Shown piece after piece: positions 23,463-35,382 of a DNA stretch of 64,000 nucleotides. Every line of letters begins with the position of its first letter. The stretch's first letter is position 1. The notes below the pieces were generated by a model. It made no database searches. It saw nothing but the letters and a program-made list of their open reading frames with translations, and had not been told where the DNA came from. The stretch spans positions 1,798,001 through 1,862,000 of the forward strand of contig NC_063072.1 of assembly GCF_022605165.1 (NCBI RefSeq). The letters are read 5' to 3'. The translations under genes and the position numbers were made by a program. Source of the stretch: Purpureocillium takamizusanense (Eukaryota; Ascomycota; Sordariomycetes; Hypocreales; Ophiocordycipitaceae).

Positions 23463-26400
23463 GTACCGTCCCCGCCAAGGCACGGACAGACTCTAGGGCA
23501 TCACTCGTTCGGACAAATGGCGGAATCTTGATTGTGCCAACTTGTGTTCCCGTCAGCCAGCCATCCAGCCTAGCGGGATGGGATGCATGGTGGGCACCCG
23601 AACGACCAGTCGACCCTCCCATCTTGGGCGCCCTGCCTTGGGCGATCGGCCGGCCAGCAGGCCATGGAGGCTAGCCCGCCGCCGCCACGGCGGTGTTGGG
23701 GGAGCTCGAGGGAGGAGCAATATCAGACAGGCCTAATTCATTGCAATACATTCGTGCAAATGCCACATACTACATTACTTAGTACCTTCCATGATTACCC
23801 AGCGGGATTCAGAACCCGCGCAAGCCGCCTCCCCGGCGCCGTGCTGCGGCTGCCTCTTAGCTACAGACTACCTTACGTACACGCAGTTGCGCAACGGCCG
23901 TCCCAGGCCCGTGGCCCTTCAGAGGTTCGCCGCGCGGGGCGAAGCAAGAAACAAGAGCCTTGCCCACAGACGCTCGGCGGGGGCCTCTCTGTGCGCCGGA
24001 TCGATCCGGCGGCGGCGTCACGCTCTCTGCCATAGTCTGCAGAGGGGGCCCTTCGCCTTGCATGGGCCAGGCGCGAACGAGGGCAAATGAAGGAAAAATA
24101 GAGTGAGTGCACGGACGCGGCGGGTTGGAGGGGGGGAGGGGGGGGGGAGCCCATTTCAGAGGAGGGCGAAACCGCTCTCTTTGTGTCGCTACGTACGTAC
24201 GGCCCTGTGGGCTGGCAACGTGCCGTTCGCGGTGCACAATCACTGGCTGGCGTGTCACGACGGCCTCGAGCAGCAGCAGCAGTGAGTTGGTGCTGGGGAA
24301 TCGCACCGGCCTGCTAGAGTCCTGCTGGTTTCACGGGCAGGGCAGCGAGACGAACGTGGACGGCGACGCCCAAAAGCATGATGACGAGGTGGTGGTACGT
24401 AGGAGGAAGTAACTTGGGTGGTGATGGTGGTGTAACGACCAGCAGTTCCAGCAAGGAAACCACAAGTCGAAATGAGGTCTGAGGTCATAAGTCAACCAAG
24501 ATCCATGCGGGATCGATGTGCGTCGGCATTGCGTGGAGCTAGGCCAGGGTGGGTGGTGGAGGACAAGGTTGGGGGTGGGACGGCGGTGTGGCGACGCGCT
24601 TCCCGGATTCGTCCCTCCTCCTGAACCCATGTCTTGGGGCCCGTTCCCCACCACCACCACCACCACCACCACCCACCACCACCGCCCTCCCGAATCCGAT
24701 ACCCGACGGCCGACCTTGTGTGGCTTTATTATTTTTTTGTTGCCCTTCCTTCCACGAACTCTCCCTTTCAATTTGATCTTGTTCCGATACGTCGTCACAA
24801 TAGCACCGAGGCGGCCCGAGAGGATAACATTGGAGTCGTGGACGTCTAGAGACGACTGGCCCTTTTGGTGCGCCTCGCGAGGAGGCGGCCGGAGAGATGC
24901 TCCAGACGCCGCCCAGCTTCGTTCTGTGCCAGGCTGGGGCTGCATGAGGATCGGCACCTGGGGCCACCGCGCCGACAGACCCGAGCGAGCGGTCGTTCCT
25001 TGTTGGGCTGGCCAGGCGCAGGCTATGCCCAGCTGATGGGCAGCCCTCGGCGATCTCGTCTAAACTCTGCCACGTCCAGCCCGGTTGGGCCATCGGCCGG
25101 GCTCATCACAGCGGCGGGCAGAAGCAGGCAGATAGGCAGGAAACAACCCCGCTGGTTACCGAGTCCTTGAGTACCCTAGCTGAGATGGCATACTTGTCCA
25201 CCTTGCCGGTCGGTGTGTTTGCGCAGTTTACTACGTACATGATAACTACGCAGCACGTCGTGCTGCCCAGAGCCTCGACGCCATCCCTCGGCCTGCGTGG
25301 CGCCGCGACGTGCCTGTGGCGCATCGACGGCGCAGGGAATGAGGGAGGCGGGCGGGCGAGCGGGGACCCGGCGACGTGCCGAAGCTGGCGAGCTGGCGGT
25401 CGTGGCGCGCGCGCGCTGGCAGTGCTGCAGGTAGCATCCAGCTGAAAAAGGGCCAGCGAGGCCGCCGTTGCGCCACACGCGGGTGGCTCAGCCACATTGC
25501 CCCAGCGTCGGCCACCTAACGTCATCATTGCTCCATATCGCCGACGGCTTTCACCATCATAATTCCCGGTCGGCCGGCCGGCCGGGCCACCAAAGTACCG
25601 TGCAATTACAGTTTTTGGTCCATTGTGCATGGAGGCGTGTAGTGTGTTTGTTGGTTCGCAACCGGTTGGCGGGCAGACATCAGGCTATCAAATGGTCATC
25701 GCCCCGTCGGCAATGGCGAGAAGCGAGGTGAGGTGAGGTCACCGTCACACCCGACGCGATTGACCAGGGAACGCGGCTTCCCTCCCCCTCCCCTCCCCTG
25801 TCAACGATGCATCTCCTCCTGCAAGCGCCATTGGCCAATTGGTTTTGGGGCACCGGGGGTTCTCGCCTGCCTGGCCTGGGTCTGGCCTTGTCTACAGACA
25901 TGGTCGCGGCCTGGACGAGCTGATTGGCGACGTTTCAGAAAAGAAAAAAATCCAAGTCAAATGATCGGTTATGCTGTGATTCGAGCAACGGGCCAAGAAC
26001 TGAGCCTATTCATCACCCTCACTTGCACGCACACACTAATTCCATGGGAGAAGGGGGAGAAAATGGCGCAGGTGTTTTTCCTGTCAACAAACAAACGCAC
26101 GGTGTTTGCAGCCTTGATGTCGTTTTTGCCGCTGTCCCTGCCGCAAACGCAGGGCTTTGAAGGCCCGAGAATCACCTTTTAAATGAGCATGTCTGCCTAG
26201 GACCGCCTGGGGGGACGGACGGTCACAAACTTACAACTCACCTTATTACTGCTATCATCAAGTTGGCCCCGCTCGCCGCCCCTTGTCCGGCTGGACGTTG
26301 GGATTGTCCAGCGACTAACTTGCTAGCTAGCTTACATGAAAGGCGTAGCGCCAACAACCGCCTGGGTGGCCCCGCCCAATCACACTCGGGCGCTGCGCTA

Positions 26401-28618
26401 CGGAGGAAGCTGGCTATGTTTGCAGTTGGAAAATCGGGCCAGAGTCCAGACGAGTCCCGGTGTAAGTGGACGGAGCCCGCTCTAGCGAATTCCCCTCCGG
26501 CGGCCTCTCCGTTGAGGGTCGTTCTTTTGGGGGCATGCTTGGACGTGATGTAGTTCTGTACTCTGTAGTTAGTGCTTTGTGGCAATAGGACCACCATCTA
26601 TGTGGCCTTTGACCCAGGCAGTCGGTTCGCTGGGTGGGCTCTTCACCACCCATCAGTCTGCTCTGGTCCGGGTGGAAGGAAAGGGGGGGGGGGGTGGCGA
26701 CGCATCCCACTGCAGCCAGCCCGCCAGCCAGCCAGGCGGATGGTTGTCCTAGTGGGCTGTTTGTTGACAAAGGGTCGACGAACAAGGCATGAACGAAAAG
26801 TATGGACATAGTACAATCCTCCGTTTGGCTATATAGAATACAGGAGTCACTTTCTCGGTCTCTGGCGGGGCGACACAACCCCCGGCAGTCGCCGCGTTTC
26901 CAGTGGACTCACCGCTCACCGTGGTTTGTACGAAGTAGGTACGTTACAGAGAAAGGTTGATGATGGCTGGGTAGGTTCTTCGGCTGCCTGTACTTCGTAG
27001 TGGCTATCCGGAGACCCAACCCGCCTTGCCCTTGCCTCGCATCGTCATGCCCGCAGCACGCACGCCACGCCACGCCACGCCGCGCGGGTGCGTTGGCAGC
27101 GGAACCGTGCCGCCGCATGATGCATGCATGCATGCATGCATACATACTTGGTACAATACATATGCGCCTCTTTGTCACCAAAGCAACCTGGCAGATCGAG
27201 TTTTGCCCTCCCCCGCCACCCCGCGAGCCTCGTCTACCCGCCGCCCGCCTTGCTCCCTTGTGGAAGGGAGCTTGCTTGCCTCGATGCCAATGTCCAAAGA
27301 GAATTGATTGCGGCCGTGGCATGTCAACTCTTGAACATGAGCTAGACAGCGCCTTTACATTCATCCCTGCCCCGCGAGCTTTGAAGCCCCTCAATGAAGA
27401 GGCATCCTCCTCCTCGATCAATGCCTGTGGCTATCTAAGTACGTTTATATTGCAATCCCGGGTTGTAGAACGGCGCTTCCTTTTTCACGGTCCGTAATAA
27501 CGGCACGGTCAAGAGTCTCCTTCGCATATCGCAGTTCGCCCGCACACGCGAGTCCACAGCGGGAGGAACCAGAGAGCCAGCTCCCTCCGCCTCGCCTCTT
27601 CGTATTCCAGCCAAGCCGCCGTCGCCACGCGAGCGTGCGCGCGCGCACACACACACACGCCGTGATACAAATAGACGGGCTGTTGTCCGTCCACCTCGCT
27701 CCCGTCTCGCTGACTGGCTGGCTACCTTGGTACCTCGCGATCCGCCTCCTCCTCCCCCTCCTCTTTCCTACGGCGCCACGACCACATCCATCCATCCACA
27801 ACCCGCCGACTCCTCCCATTCGTACACCTGTACTCATAACGTACTTCGTACACATTGGCACTTGTTCATACCTCGTTTTCCCCTCCCTCGTGTGCGACCC
27901 CCCAGGCCAAAACAACGATTTCTGTGTGAGATGCAAGCCCGTCTCGTGTTTCGGGACCATGTGGCACGAATCGCTCCTGGGGGGGCGCGCTCGCTCGCTT
28001 CTGGCCGTGTACAGAGTTCGTACATATGTTTCTCGGGACGGGCCCAGCGACAGACGGACGGCCTGGCTGCATGACCTTACTACCTGCCGTGTTTCGATTT
28101 GTGTCTACGACATGCACCTCGTCACCCACGGTTCTTGCTGTGGCGACTGGTCTCGGTTCACGTGGCTGTTTGGCACTGTGTCCTCGCAAACGCCTGCCAG
28201 CACCACGAATACCACGTCCAAGTTAACTTTGAGCCGCGAGACAACACCTGGCTTGATTCGTCGTCATGTAAAACTATTGTGGATTGACATGATAGATGGG
28301 ACTCGCGTCAAGCAGTCTGCTATAAACTGTGCTAGCAATCCTTCGAAAAGACTCGTTCAATGTGGCAAAATGCAGAACCCGCAGACCGACCCATAATCCC
28401 AAGTAAAAGAAAAGTGTACAAGATAACCGTTACATGCGAGGGAGCAACTGCCCAGCTGAATGCTGCACCCCAGACTATGCTTCAGCTGGGGCAACTGCAT
28501 GTCAGCTCTTCCACTCTACTACCACTATGCACTCAATCCATGCCCGTTATGCTCGTCTCGTCAACTGTCATTAATCCTTCGGCCCCGCGGACCCAAAAGC
28601 TATTTAACCCAACACCCT
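22343..28618. other. Second gene desert: CFEM upstream region and RNR 3' region
   Basis: No gene supported in 6.3 kb. It contains a CA repeat at 23431-23458, an ACC repeat around 24649-24672, a poly-G run at 26683-26694, an ATGC repeat at about 27117-27140, and three copies of the TACGAAGTA/TACTTCGTA word (26929, 26991, 27842). A 253-codon plus-strand frame at 27635-28396 begins with GTG at a GC dinucleotide run, lacks a family signature and is not accepted. Confidence 0.55.
23431..23458. repeat. (CA)n dinucleotide repeat
   Basis: About 14 CA units preceded by imperfect ACAAAC and ACAGAC variants; noncoding. Confidence 0.9.
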
Positions 28619-31528
28619 CTAGCCGCTGCACATGACGCAGGCCTCAGGGTTCTCAATGCTGCCTGTCAAGTCTGTCAGTACCTCGTCGCAATTGAAAATC
28701 ATCGGGACCTCTTACAAGCAAGAACGGCATCGGAATAGATGTCGCGCTCTCTCCCCTCGCTGTCCTCGTCCTTGTCTTCGGACTGAGCGCCAGCGGGCTT
28801 CTTGCCGGGCTCGGCCAGTTCCTCGTCGTTGATCTTGTCAGAAGGATCCGTGGGCAGCACTCGGGGGCTGTCGCCGTCATCGACATCAGCCTTGATGGTT
28901 GGGGCCTTGTTTGGCGACGCAACGGGCCGGGGCTTCGCCTCGGCTGCCAACGCAGGCGGCGGCGTCGTGCTAGGCGTCGGGATGCCGTTGGAGCTCAGCG
29001 AGTTGCCCGCCTCCTCCTTCAGGTATGAGGCGCGGGGGACCGCAGACGGGGAAGACATGTAGCTGGTCCCGGCAGGAGCTGTGCGCTTCTTCAGCACCCT
29101 CTCCTTGCCCACGTTGGTATCCGCGACCTTCAGAGCCTGCTGGTCGACCGTGAACTGAATCGGCGCCGCAGCAGCCTGGGTGCGCAGGTAGTACATGCCA
29201 GTCTTCAGGCCCAGCTTCCAGCCGGTGAAGTGCATGCTGGTGATCTTGCCCATGGTGGGGTCCTTCATGTGGATGTTGAGGGACTGAGACTGGTCGATGA
29301 AGGCACCACGGTCGGCTGCCATCTGGACAACCTGTCGCTGCGAAATCTCCCAGACCGTCTTGTAAAGGGCCTTGATGTCGGCCGGGATATTGGGGATGTT
29401 CTGGATGGAGCCATTCTCCGCAATGATGCGGTTCTTCATGGCGTCAGACCACAGACCCATGTCCACAAGGTCCTTGAGCAGCCACGGGTTGACAACCTGG
29501 AACTCGCCAGCCAAGACGCGGCGCTGGTAAATGTTGGACGTGTACGGCTCGAAGCACTCATTGTTGCCCAGAATCTGCGACGTGCTGGCCGTGGGCATGG
29601 GGGCAAGCAGTAGACTGTTGCGGATACCGTGCTCCTTGATCTGCTCCTTGAGGCTGTCCCACTCCCACAGGTCAGAAGGCTTCACGTTCCACATGTCGAA
29701 CTGAAGAATGCCTTCGGACGCGGGTGAGCCCTTGAAGGTCGAGTAGGGACCCTGCTCCTTGGACAGCTCGACCGAAGCCGTGAGAGCAGCGTGGTAGATG
29801 GTCTCAAAGATCTGCTTGTTCAGCTCCCGGGCCTCGGGGGACTCGAACGGCAGGCGCAGGGCCAGGAAGGCATCCGCAAGACCCTGAACGCCCAGACCAA
29901 TGGGCCTGTGACGCATGTTGCTGTTACGAGCCTCCTGTACTGGGTAGTAGTTGACGTCGATGATGCGGTTCAGGTTGCGGACGACCACCTGCGTGACCTC
30001 GTGCAACTTCTTGAAGTCGTAGCAACCCTCCGTGTAGTCAACGAAGGCAGGCAGAGCGAGGGAGGCAAGGTTGCACACGGCGACCTCATCGGGCGCCGAG
30101 TACTCCACAATCTCGGTGCACAAGTTGGAGCTGCGGATGGTTCCCAGGTTCTTCTGGTTGCTCTTCCGGTTGCAGGCATCCTTGTACAGCATGAAGGGGT
30201 TACCCGTCTCCGTCTGTGCCTCCAGGATAGAGTACCACAGCTTTTGTGCCCGGATGGTCTTGCGTCCCTTGCCCTCACGCTCGTACTTCTCGTACAAGGC
30301 CTCGAACTCATCACCGTAGCAGTCGGCTAAGCCCGGGCACTCATTGGGGCACATAAGTGTCCAGTCGCCGTTCTTCTCGACACGCTTCATGAACAGGTCG
30401 GGGATCCAGAGAGCGAGGAACAGGTCACGAGCACGAACCTCCTCCTTGCCGTGGTTCTTTCGCAGGTCAAGGAACTCGAACACATCGGCGTGCCACGGCT
30501 CCAGGTAGATGGCGAAGGCTCCGGGGCGCTTGTTGCCGCCCTGGTCGACGTACCTAGCCGTGTTGTTGAACACGCGAAGCATGGGAATGACACCGTTGGA
30601 GGTGCCGTTGGTGCCGGCGATGTAGGAGCCGGTCGCACGGATGCGGTGCACGTTCAGGCCGATACCTCCAGCCATCTTGGAGATCATGGCGCAGGTCTTG
30701 AGGGTATCATAGATGCCCTCGATGCTGTCTTCCTTCATGTCGACGAGGAAGCAGGACGAGAGCTGGGCCTGGGGTGTGCCAGCATTGAAGAGTGTTGGTG
30801 AGGCGTGTGTGAAGAGCTTGCTGGACATGAGGTTGTATGTCTCAATGACCCGCTCGATATTGTCACCCCAGATGCCGACAGCAACGCGCATGATCATGTG
30901 CTGCGGACGCTCAACGATCTTGCCATTGAGCTTGAGCAGGTAGGATCGCTCAAGCGTCTTGAAACCAAAGTATTGGTAGTTGAAGTCGCGGTCATAGACG
31001 ATGGCGGAGTCAAGCTCCTCCTTGTGCCTCATGACACATTCGTACGTCTCTTGCGAGATCATGGGTGATGCCCGGTCGTTGCGGGGGTTGACGTAGTGAT
31101 ACAGATCACTGACGACGGCAGACCATTGCTTCTTGGTCTGCTTGTGAAGGTTGGAGACGGCGATACGGGCCGCAAGGATGGCGTAGTCGGGGTGTGTGAC
31201 CGTCATGTAGGCGGCCGTCTCGGCAGCCTGCGACGCGATTACTCGTCAGTGACGGCACGGATTGAGCGGAAGGGGGGTTCACGTACGAGGTCATCGAGCT
31301 GGACTGTGGTCACGCCGCCGTAGACGCCGGAGATGACCTTTTGGGTGATTGCAACAGGATCAACGTGCTCCGTGTCCAGGCCATAACACAGTCTGGACAC
31401 GCGGGCAGTGATCTTGTCGAACTGAACGCGCTCCTGGCGCCCATCTGATTCTGGAGTCAGCTGGTGATCTTGACTGTGGGAAGGAGGGCAAGGTTGACGC
31501 TGCACATACCGCGCTTTCTAACGAACAT
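28619..31528 (-). CDS. RNR1: Ribonucleotide reductase large (R1) subunit
   Basis: Four exons: 31528-31510, 31450-31287, 31227-28716 and 28662-28619; 912 residues. The tiny first exon encodes MFVRKR and the last encodes the C-terminal tail ending CVMCSG, the redox-active CxxC that reduces the active site. Other class I R1 features are present: an ATP-cone-like N-terminus ([20 protein letters not shown]), the active-site cysteine region [16 protein letters not shown] with the catalytic Asn-Cys-Glu, the second redox Cys in [12 protein letters not shown], and the Tyr pair of GMYYLRTQ for radical transfer. The enzyme makes deoxynucleotides from NDPs with the small subunit in the cytosol. The divergent neighbour is a TatD nuclease. 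Missing the last intron gives a false C-terminus KRSR. Very firm. Confidence 0.97.
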
Positions 31529-32394
31529 GATGGTGACGACGCGGCACGGTCGGCCGTGTGAGGCGGCAGGGAGGTGTAGACGGCAACGAGGAGAGACTGC
31601 AATGCGGAGGCTCTTGTGCTGCGCGTGTCCAAGAGAGAACGAGCAGCTGCCACAACTGCAAAGAGATTGCAGAAAAAAGAAGAGACTGGTGATGCCGAAG
31701 CAGGTGAGATGTGGAGGATCAAAGGACGAGGTACGCGTGTGTCGATGGCGGGATGGAGGTTTTAAGTGAGGCGCGTGTTTTGCACGCGCGACGCCAACCC
31801 GCTCATTAGCGCGACAACAACCTGACAGCACAGCACGTTCCAGCAGCCCAGTCCATTAAAACTGGCCCCGCGCAGCCCATGCGAGCGCCGCGTGAAAGAC
31901 AAGGGGGTTGCAGGGATCCGCCGTCCGCCCAGCCGGCGCCCTGGAGATTGATTCTCGGAGACCGATCGGTCACGGCGAATGCTCGAGCGTGCACGCCGAG
32001 CAAGAGGGGGGCCTTGGAATGGAATTCCAATGGGGCGTTTCCCTGGGGATCCGTTGAGTCTTTGTTCGCCCCTCGTGTGTGTTTTTTACGCGGGTCCTGC
32101 GTGTCGCGCATCCCTGCCGCACTTAAATGGCTTGCAGCTCCGTGGCGTCGCGCGGTCACGTGCAGGGCATCGTCATTATTAATTGTTTCCCTTGTCCAGG
32201 CAAAGACTCGGTAGTCCCACGTGACCTTTAGTGGTGGCCAACCCAAATTGGTGCAGCAACACAAACGAAACAGCACGCTGCTCTTTTGAGAAGTGACCGA
32301 GTTTAGGCGGGCGGAACGAGGCCTCATTATGACTTTTGTGACTCAATGAAGAAGAGCCCAGGCTTTTTTATGGCTTCGTGACTCACTCGTCTCT
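31529..32394. promoter_or_regulatory. Bidirectional promoter between RNR1 and the TatD gene
   Basis: An 866-bp region between divergent start codons. It is GC-rich near RNR1, with several CGCG words (31733-31790), and more AT-rich towards TatD. No coding frame of note. The boundary between the two promoters cannot be drawn from sequence. Confidence 0.6.
31733..31738. promoter_or_regulatory. Candidate MluI cell-cycle box (ACGCGT) upstream of RNR1
   Basis: ACGCGT is the consensus of the MBF factor that drives G1/S expression of RNR genes in yeasts. This copy lies about 205 bp upstream of the RNR1 ATG, with further CGCG-containing words (GCACGCGCG) about 50 bp away. The hexamer occurs elsewhere in the window by chance, so position is the only support. 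Confidence 0.35.
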
Positions 32395-33772
32395 ATGTTC
32401 TCAAGACTATTTCAACACAGAGTCATCTCACGCTCAAGTTCACCTCTTTTCGGTCAGGCACTTTCCATCACAAGTATGGCTTCAGAAACAGCCGCGGCCA
32501 TCGCGCCAACGGGCGCGACTTACACGCCCAGATATGCGGATGTATGTCTCAACCAACCGCTCACCAAGAGTATATGACCTTCTGACGCCATATCATCTAG
32601 TAGATTGGCATCAATCTGGCAGACCCAATCTTCCGTGGCAGATATCATGGCTCTCAGAGACACCCCGACGACCTCGCCGCCGTCATTGGGCGGGCGCGAG
32701 AGGTTGGCTGCACCAAGCTCATGGTGACTGGCTCCGACTTTCAAAGTTCTCGAGACGCACTGAAGCTGGCAGATGAACATCGTGAGTGGTCTCTCGGTTT
32801 GGGTGTGTCAATGTCACGCACCTGCTCACAGCGTCTATAGCCGGAACGGTATTCGCAACTGCGGGTATTCACCCTTGCAGCAGTTCCATCTTCAGCTCAG
32901 GAGGACACTCTCATGAGAATGGACATTCGGTGCCTTGCGATCCCGACCCTTCAACCCCTGTTCCTGAGCACCACTCACCCTGTCCCGACAAGTCGTCAAG
33001 CGTCATCGCAGATCTCGCGAGTTTGCTAGCCGATGCCAGGTCGTCCGGGAAAGGGCACCTCGTGGCAATGGGCGAGTTCGGTCTCGACTACGACCGGTTG
33101 CACTATTGCAACAAGACAGTCCAGCTACACTCGTTCAAGTCTCAACTTGAACTGGCTGCCTCTATCTCCCCACAGCTACCACTCTTCCTGCACTCGAGAG
33201 CCGCGCACGCCGACTTCGTGGCGTGTCTCAAGGCCGCCTTTGGAGACAAGCTGGAGAGGCTGGAAAAGGGAGGCGTAGTCCACAGCTTCACGGGGACGCC
33301 CGATGAGATGCGCGAGCTCATGGACCTGGGCCTATACATTGGCATCAACGGATGCAGCTTCAAGACAAAGGAGAACTGCGACGTTGTCAAGGAGATTCAC
33401 CTTGACCGGCTCATGCTGGAAACCGACGGGCCGTGGTGCGAGGTGCGTCCTAGCCACGAGGGTTGGCGGTATCTGGTTGAGAAGACGGCGTCCGAGGCGC
33501 CCGCAGCAAATGGCTCCGCGACGCCGTCAGGGCCCCCACAAAAACAGCCCAAGAAGAATCAGAAGAAGGAGCCGGAGGCTTTTGAGCGTTACAAGGTCGT
33601 CAAGAAAGAGAAGTGGCAAGAGGGTGCCATGGTCAAGGGTCGAAACGAGCCGTGCAACATCGAGCGAGTGGCCAAGGTCGTCGCCGCCATCAAGGGGGTG
33701 GAGCTGGAAGAGGTTTGCGAAGCAGCGTGGAGAAACACGATACAAGTGTTCGGACTTGGCGAAGAGAAATAG
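32395..33772 (+). CDS. TatD-family metal-dependent deoxyribonuclease (TATDN1 type)
   Basis: Three exons, 32395-32541, 32604-32781 and 32841-33772; 418 residues. The frame is YAD|IGINLADPIFRG across intron 1 and DEH|PGTVFATAGIHP across intron 2. TatD metal-site features are visible: DIGINL, MGEFGLDY with the metal Glu, LFLHSRAAH, VVHSFTG and LETDGPWC with the catalytic Asp. TatD enzymes are 3'-5' DNA exonucleases linked to DNA repair and apoptotic DNA degradation. The first ATG gives an Arg/Ser-rich N-terminus (MFSRLFQHRVISRSSS) that could be a mitochondrial presequence; a second ATG at 32476 would give a cytosolic form. Residues between LETDGPW and the C-terminal helix carry a Lys/Pro-rich insertion. 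It is convergent with CHL4, the stops only 80 bp apart. Confidence 0.92.
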
Positions 33773-33852
33773 ACCTTGATTGCAGCGTGTTGAGGGGTAT
33801 CATTGCGTAGAAGTAGAAGTCATCAAACATGAGCGGCGCTGCGTTGCTTGCA
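33773..33852. other. 80-bp gap between convergent TatD and CHL4 stop codons
   Basis: Both transcripts must terminate within or beyond this gap, so their 3' untranslated regions almost certainly overlap on opposite strands. Confidence 0.7.
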
Positions 33853-35382
33853 TCATAGTCCTGCACCCTTGTGGCCCCGAACCCGTCCGTGCCTGATGAT
33901 CCCCGTTGTCACACCTGCTTCTCCAGTCATCCAACCAGGCATACGCTCGCCGTCGACAATACCCGCCTCAACCAGCTGTCGGATCCCCGCGAAGACATGC
34001 GATCCAACAAAGGCGACCCTGACGGTAGGTGTCCATCGGGAGGCCTCCTCCTCATCGTCGGTGACATCGACATCAACGCGGGCCTGACGAAGAGCGGCGT
34101 CGACCTTGCTCCGCCTCCGGTCCAGCGGTTGCTCCTCAGACGTCTCCTGTTCACCGTCTGCCTCCTGGCCTTGTGCTGCACCACGCGATGCAGGAAAAGG
34201 GTCCCGCATCAGAAAATCGGCCCTCTCCACCCCTGTTCCATCTGCGATTAGGCCACTGTTTCCGAAGCGGGCTTTCGCGACAAGCCTCGCCCTCTTGGCT
34301 TCACGCTGTTGCTTGGACGACGTCGCTCCCCTCTTCTGAGCCGCGCCAGGACGCGAGGAGTCTTCTGACAGAGCAGGCTTCGGCAACACAGTCTCTAGCG
34401 GAGACTCCTTGGCTTTCTCGTCCGAGTATATGCTCCAGCCGCCGCCACACGCGTTGCTCCGTCCCGGCCCGCGCTTGTCGAGCAGGGCGGACAAATTCCT
34501 GCTGGTCAAGCTAGAACTCTTGAGCGTATAGCGCTGTCGGGGCCGCGACAATGCCTTGGGAACTCCATTGACTATGAGATTGTGTAGACTCTTGGAATCA
34601 CCGGCGCCGCCCAGGCCCGTGGATTGCGGCCTCGATAGATAGAGCGCGGGAGAGCCATCTGGAAACGCCAAGTAGACTGTTCGCGAGGCGCTGAGGTTTG
34701 CTGTGGCGCTGGAGGAATCCCCGGTCGTCATGGCCAAACTGGTGTTGTACGGAGAGTCGATGACGAAGATGCGGAGCAGTAGTAAGGGAAGGTCTTTGGG
34801 ACGATAGAAGTGGTAGTGCGCCTTGACATCTGGCAGGACTTGGTGCTGAAGGTTTTGGAGAAAGGTCGATGGATGGAAGCGCGGTATCGCCAGACTCTCG
34901 TGGTTGACCTTGGGCAGCTCCTCCTCGCCCTCCGTGGACGGCGGCTTCAGGGGTAGAATGCTATACGCAGTCCACTTTTGAGAGGTAGGATGCTCGTCAA
35001 AGTACGAAAAGTCGACCATGGCGAGCTGGAACAGGGTGAGACCATGCCGCCAATCGCCCTCCAGCACGCGGCTGGCAACATCTCTCTTCGAGCCCTTTTG
35101 TTGCTGCATGTCCGAATAGAGCTCCCGCAGCTCGTTGACGGAGCGGCATAGCGGATACAAGTCGTCGGGGTCATCGTCATCGTCATCCTCAACAGTACCA
35201 CGCCTGCGCTTGAGGTACGGCAGCGCATTGGCGAGCGAGTTTTCGTCAAGCCAGTCGAGGACCAGTGAGATGAGTGACTCGCGTGACAGGCGATTGAGAG
35301 CCTTGACGACGGCCGGGTTGGACGACTCGACACGGAGGGACGACGGCAGCCGCGCCTTGGTTGGTATTGAGAGCCGAGCCAT
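33853..35382 (-). CDS. CHL4: CENP-N/Chl4/Mis15 family kinetochore protein
   Basis: A single exon of 509 residues from ATG at 35382 (MARLSIPTKARLPSSL); the frame continues upstream but the family N-terminus begins here. Typical features are the N-terminal segment with VKALNRLSRESLISLVLDWL, an acidic run EDDDDDDPDDLYPLCRSV, then RDVASRVLEGDWRHGLTLFQ. The C-terminal block (RVAFVGSHVFAGIRQLVEAG) matches the end of the Chl4 domain. Chl4/Mis15/CENP-N is part of the inner kinetochore (CCAN/Ctf19) and binds CENP-A chromatin with its partner Iml3/CENP-L. The middle (about residues 250-440) is Ser/Arg-rich and less conserved. The divergent partner upstream is the CYS3-type bZIP. Family call is by recognition of these blocks, not by search. 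Confidence 0.88.
   Translation of the reverse strand: MARLSIPTKARLPSSLRVESSNPAVVKALNRLSRESLISLVLDWLDENSLANALPYLKRRRGTVEDDDDDDPDDLYPLCRSVNELRELYSDMQQQKGSKRDVASRVLEGDWRHGLTLFQLAMVDFSYFDEHPTSQKWTAYSILPLKPPSTEGEEELPKVNHESLAIPRFHPSTFLQNLQHQVLPDVKAHYHFYRPKDLPLLLLRIFVIDSPYNTSLAMTTGDSSSATANLSASRTVYLAFPDGSPALYLSRPQSTGLGGAGDSKSLHNLIVNGVPKALSRPRQRYTLKSSSLTSRNLSALLDKRGPGRSNACGGGWSIYSDEKAKESPLETVLPKPALSEDSSRPGAAQKRGATSSKQQREAKRARLVAKARFGNSGLIADGTGVERADFLMRDPFPASRGAAQGQEADGEQETSEEQPLDRRRSKVDAALRQARVDVDVTDDEEEASRWTPTVRVAFVGSHVFAGIRQLVEAGIVDGERMPGWMTGEAGVTTGIIRHGRVRGHKGAGL

Noticed and set aside
23805..23830. B-box-like GGTTCTGAATCC on the minus strand
   Set aside because: The loop has eight bases and no cloverleaf can be drawn with flanking sequence.
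27635..28396. 253-codon plus-strand frame downstream of RNR1
   Set aside because: It starts with GTG in a GC/CA dinucleotide run, has no domain features and no splice-consistent partner exons.
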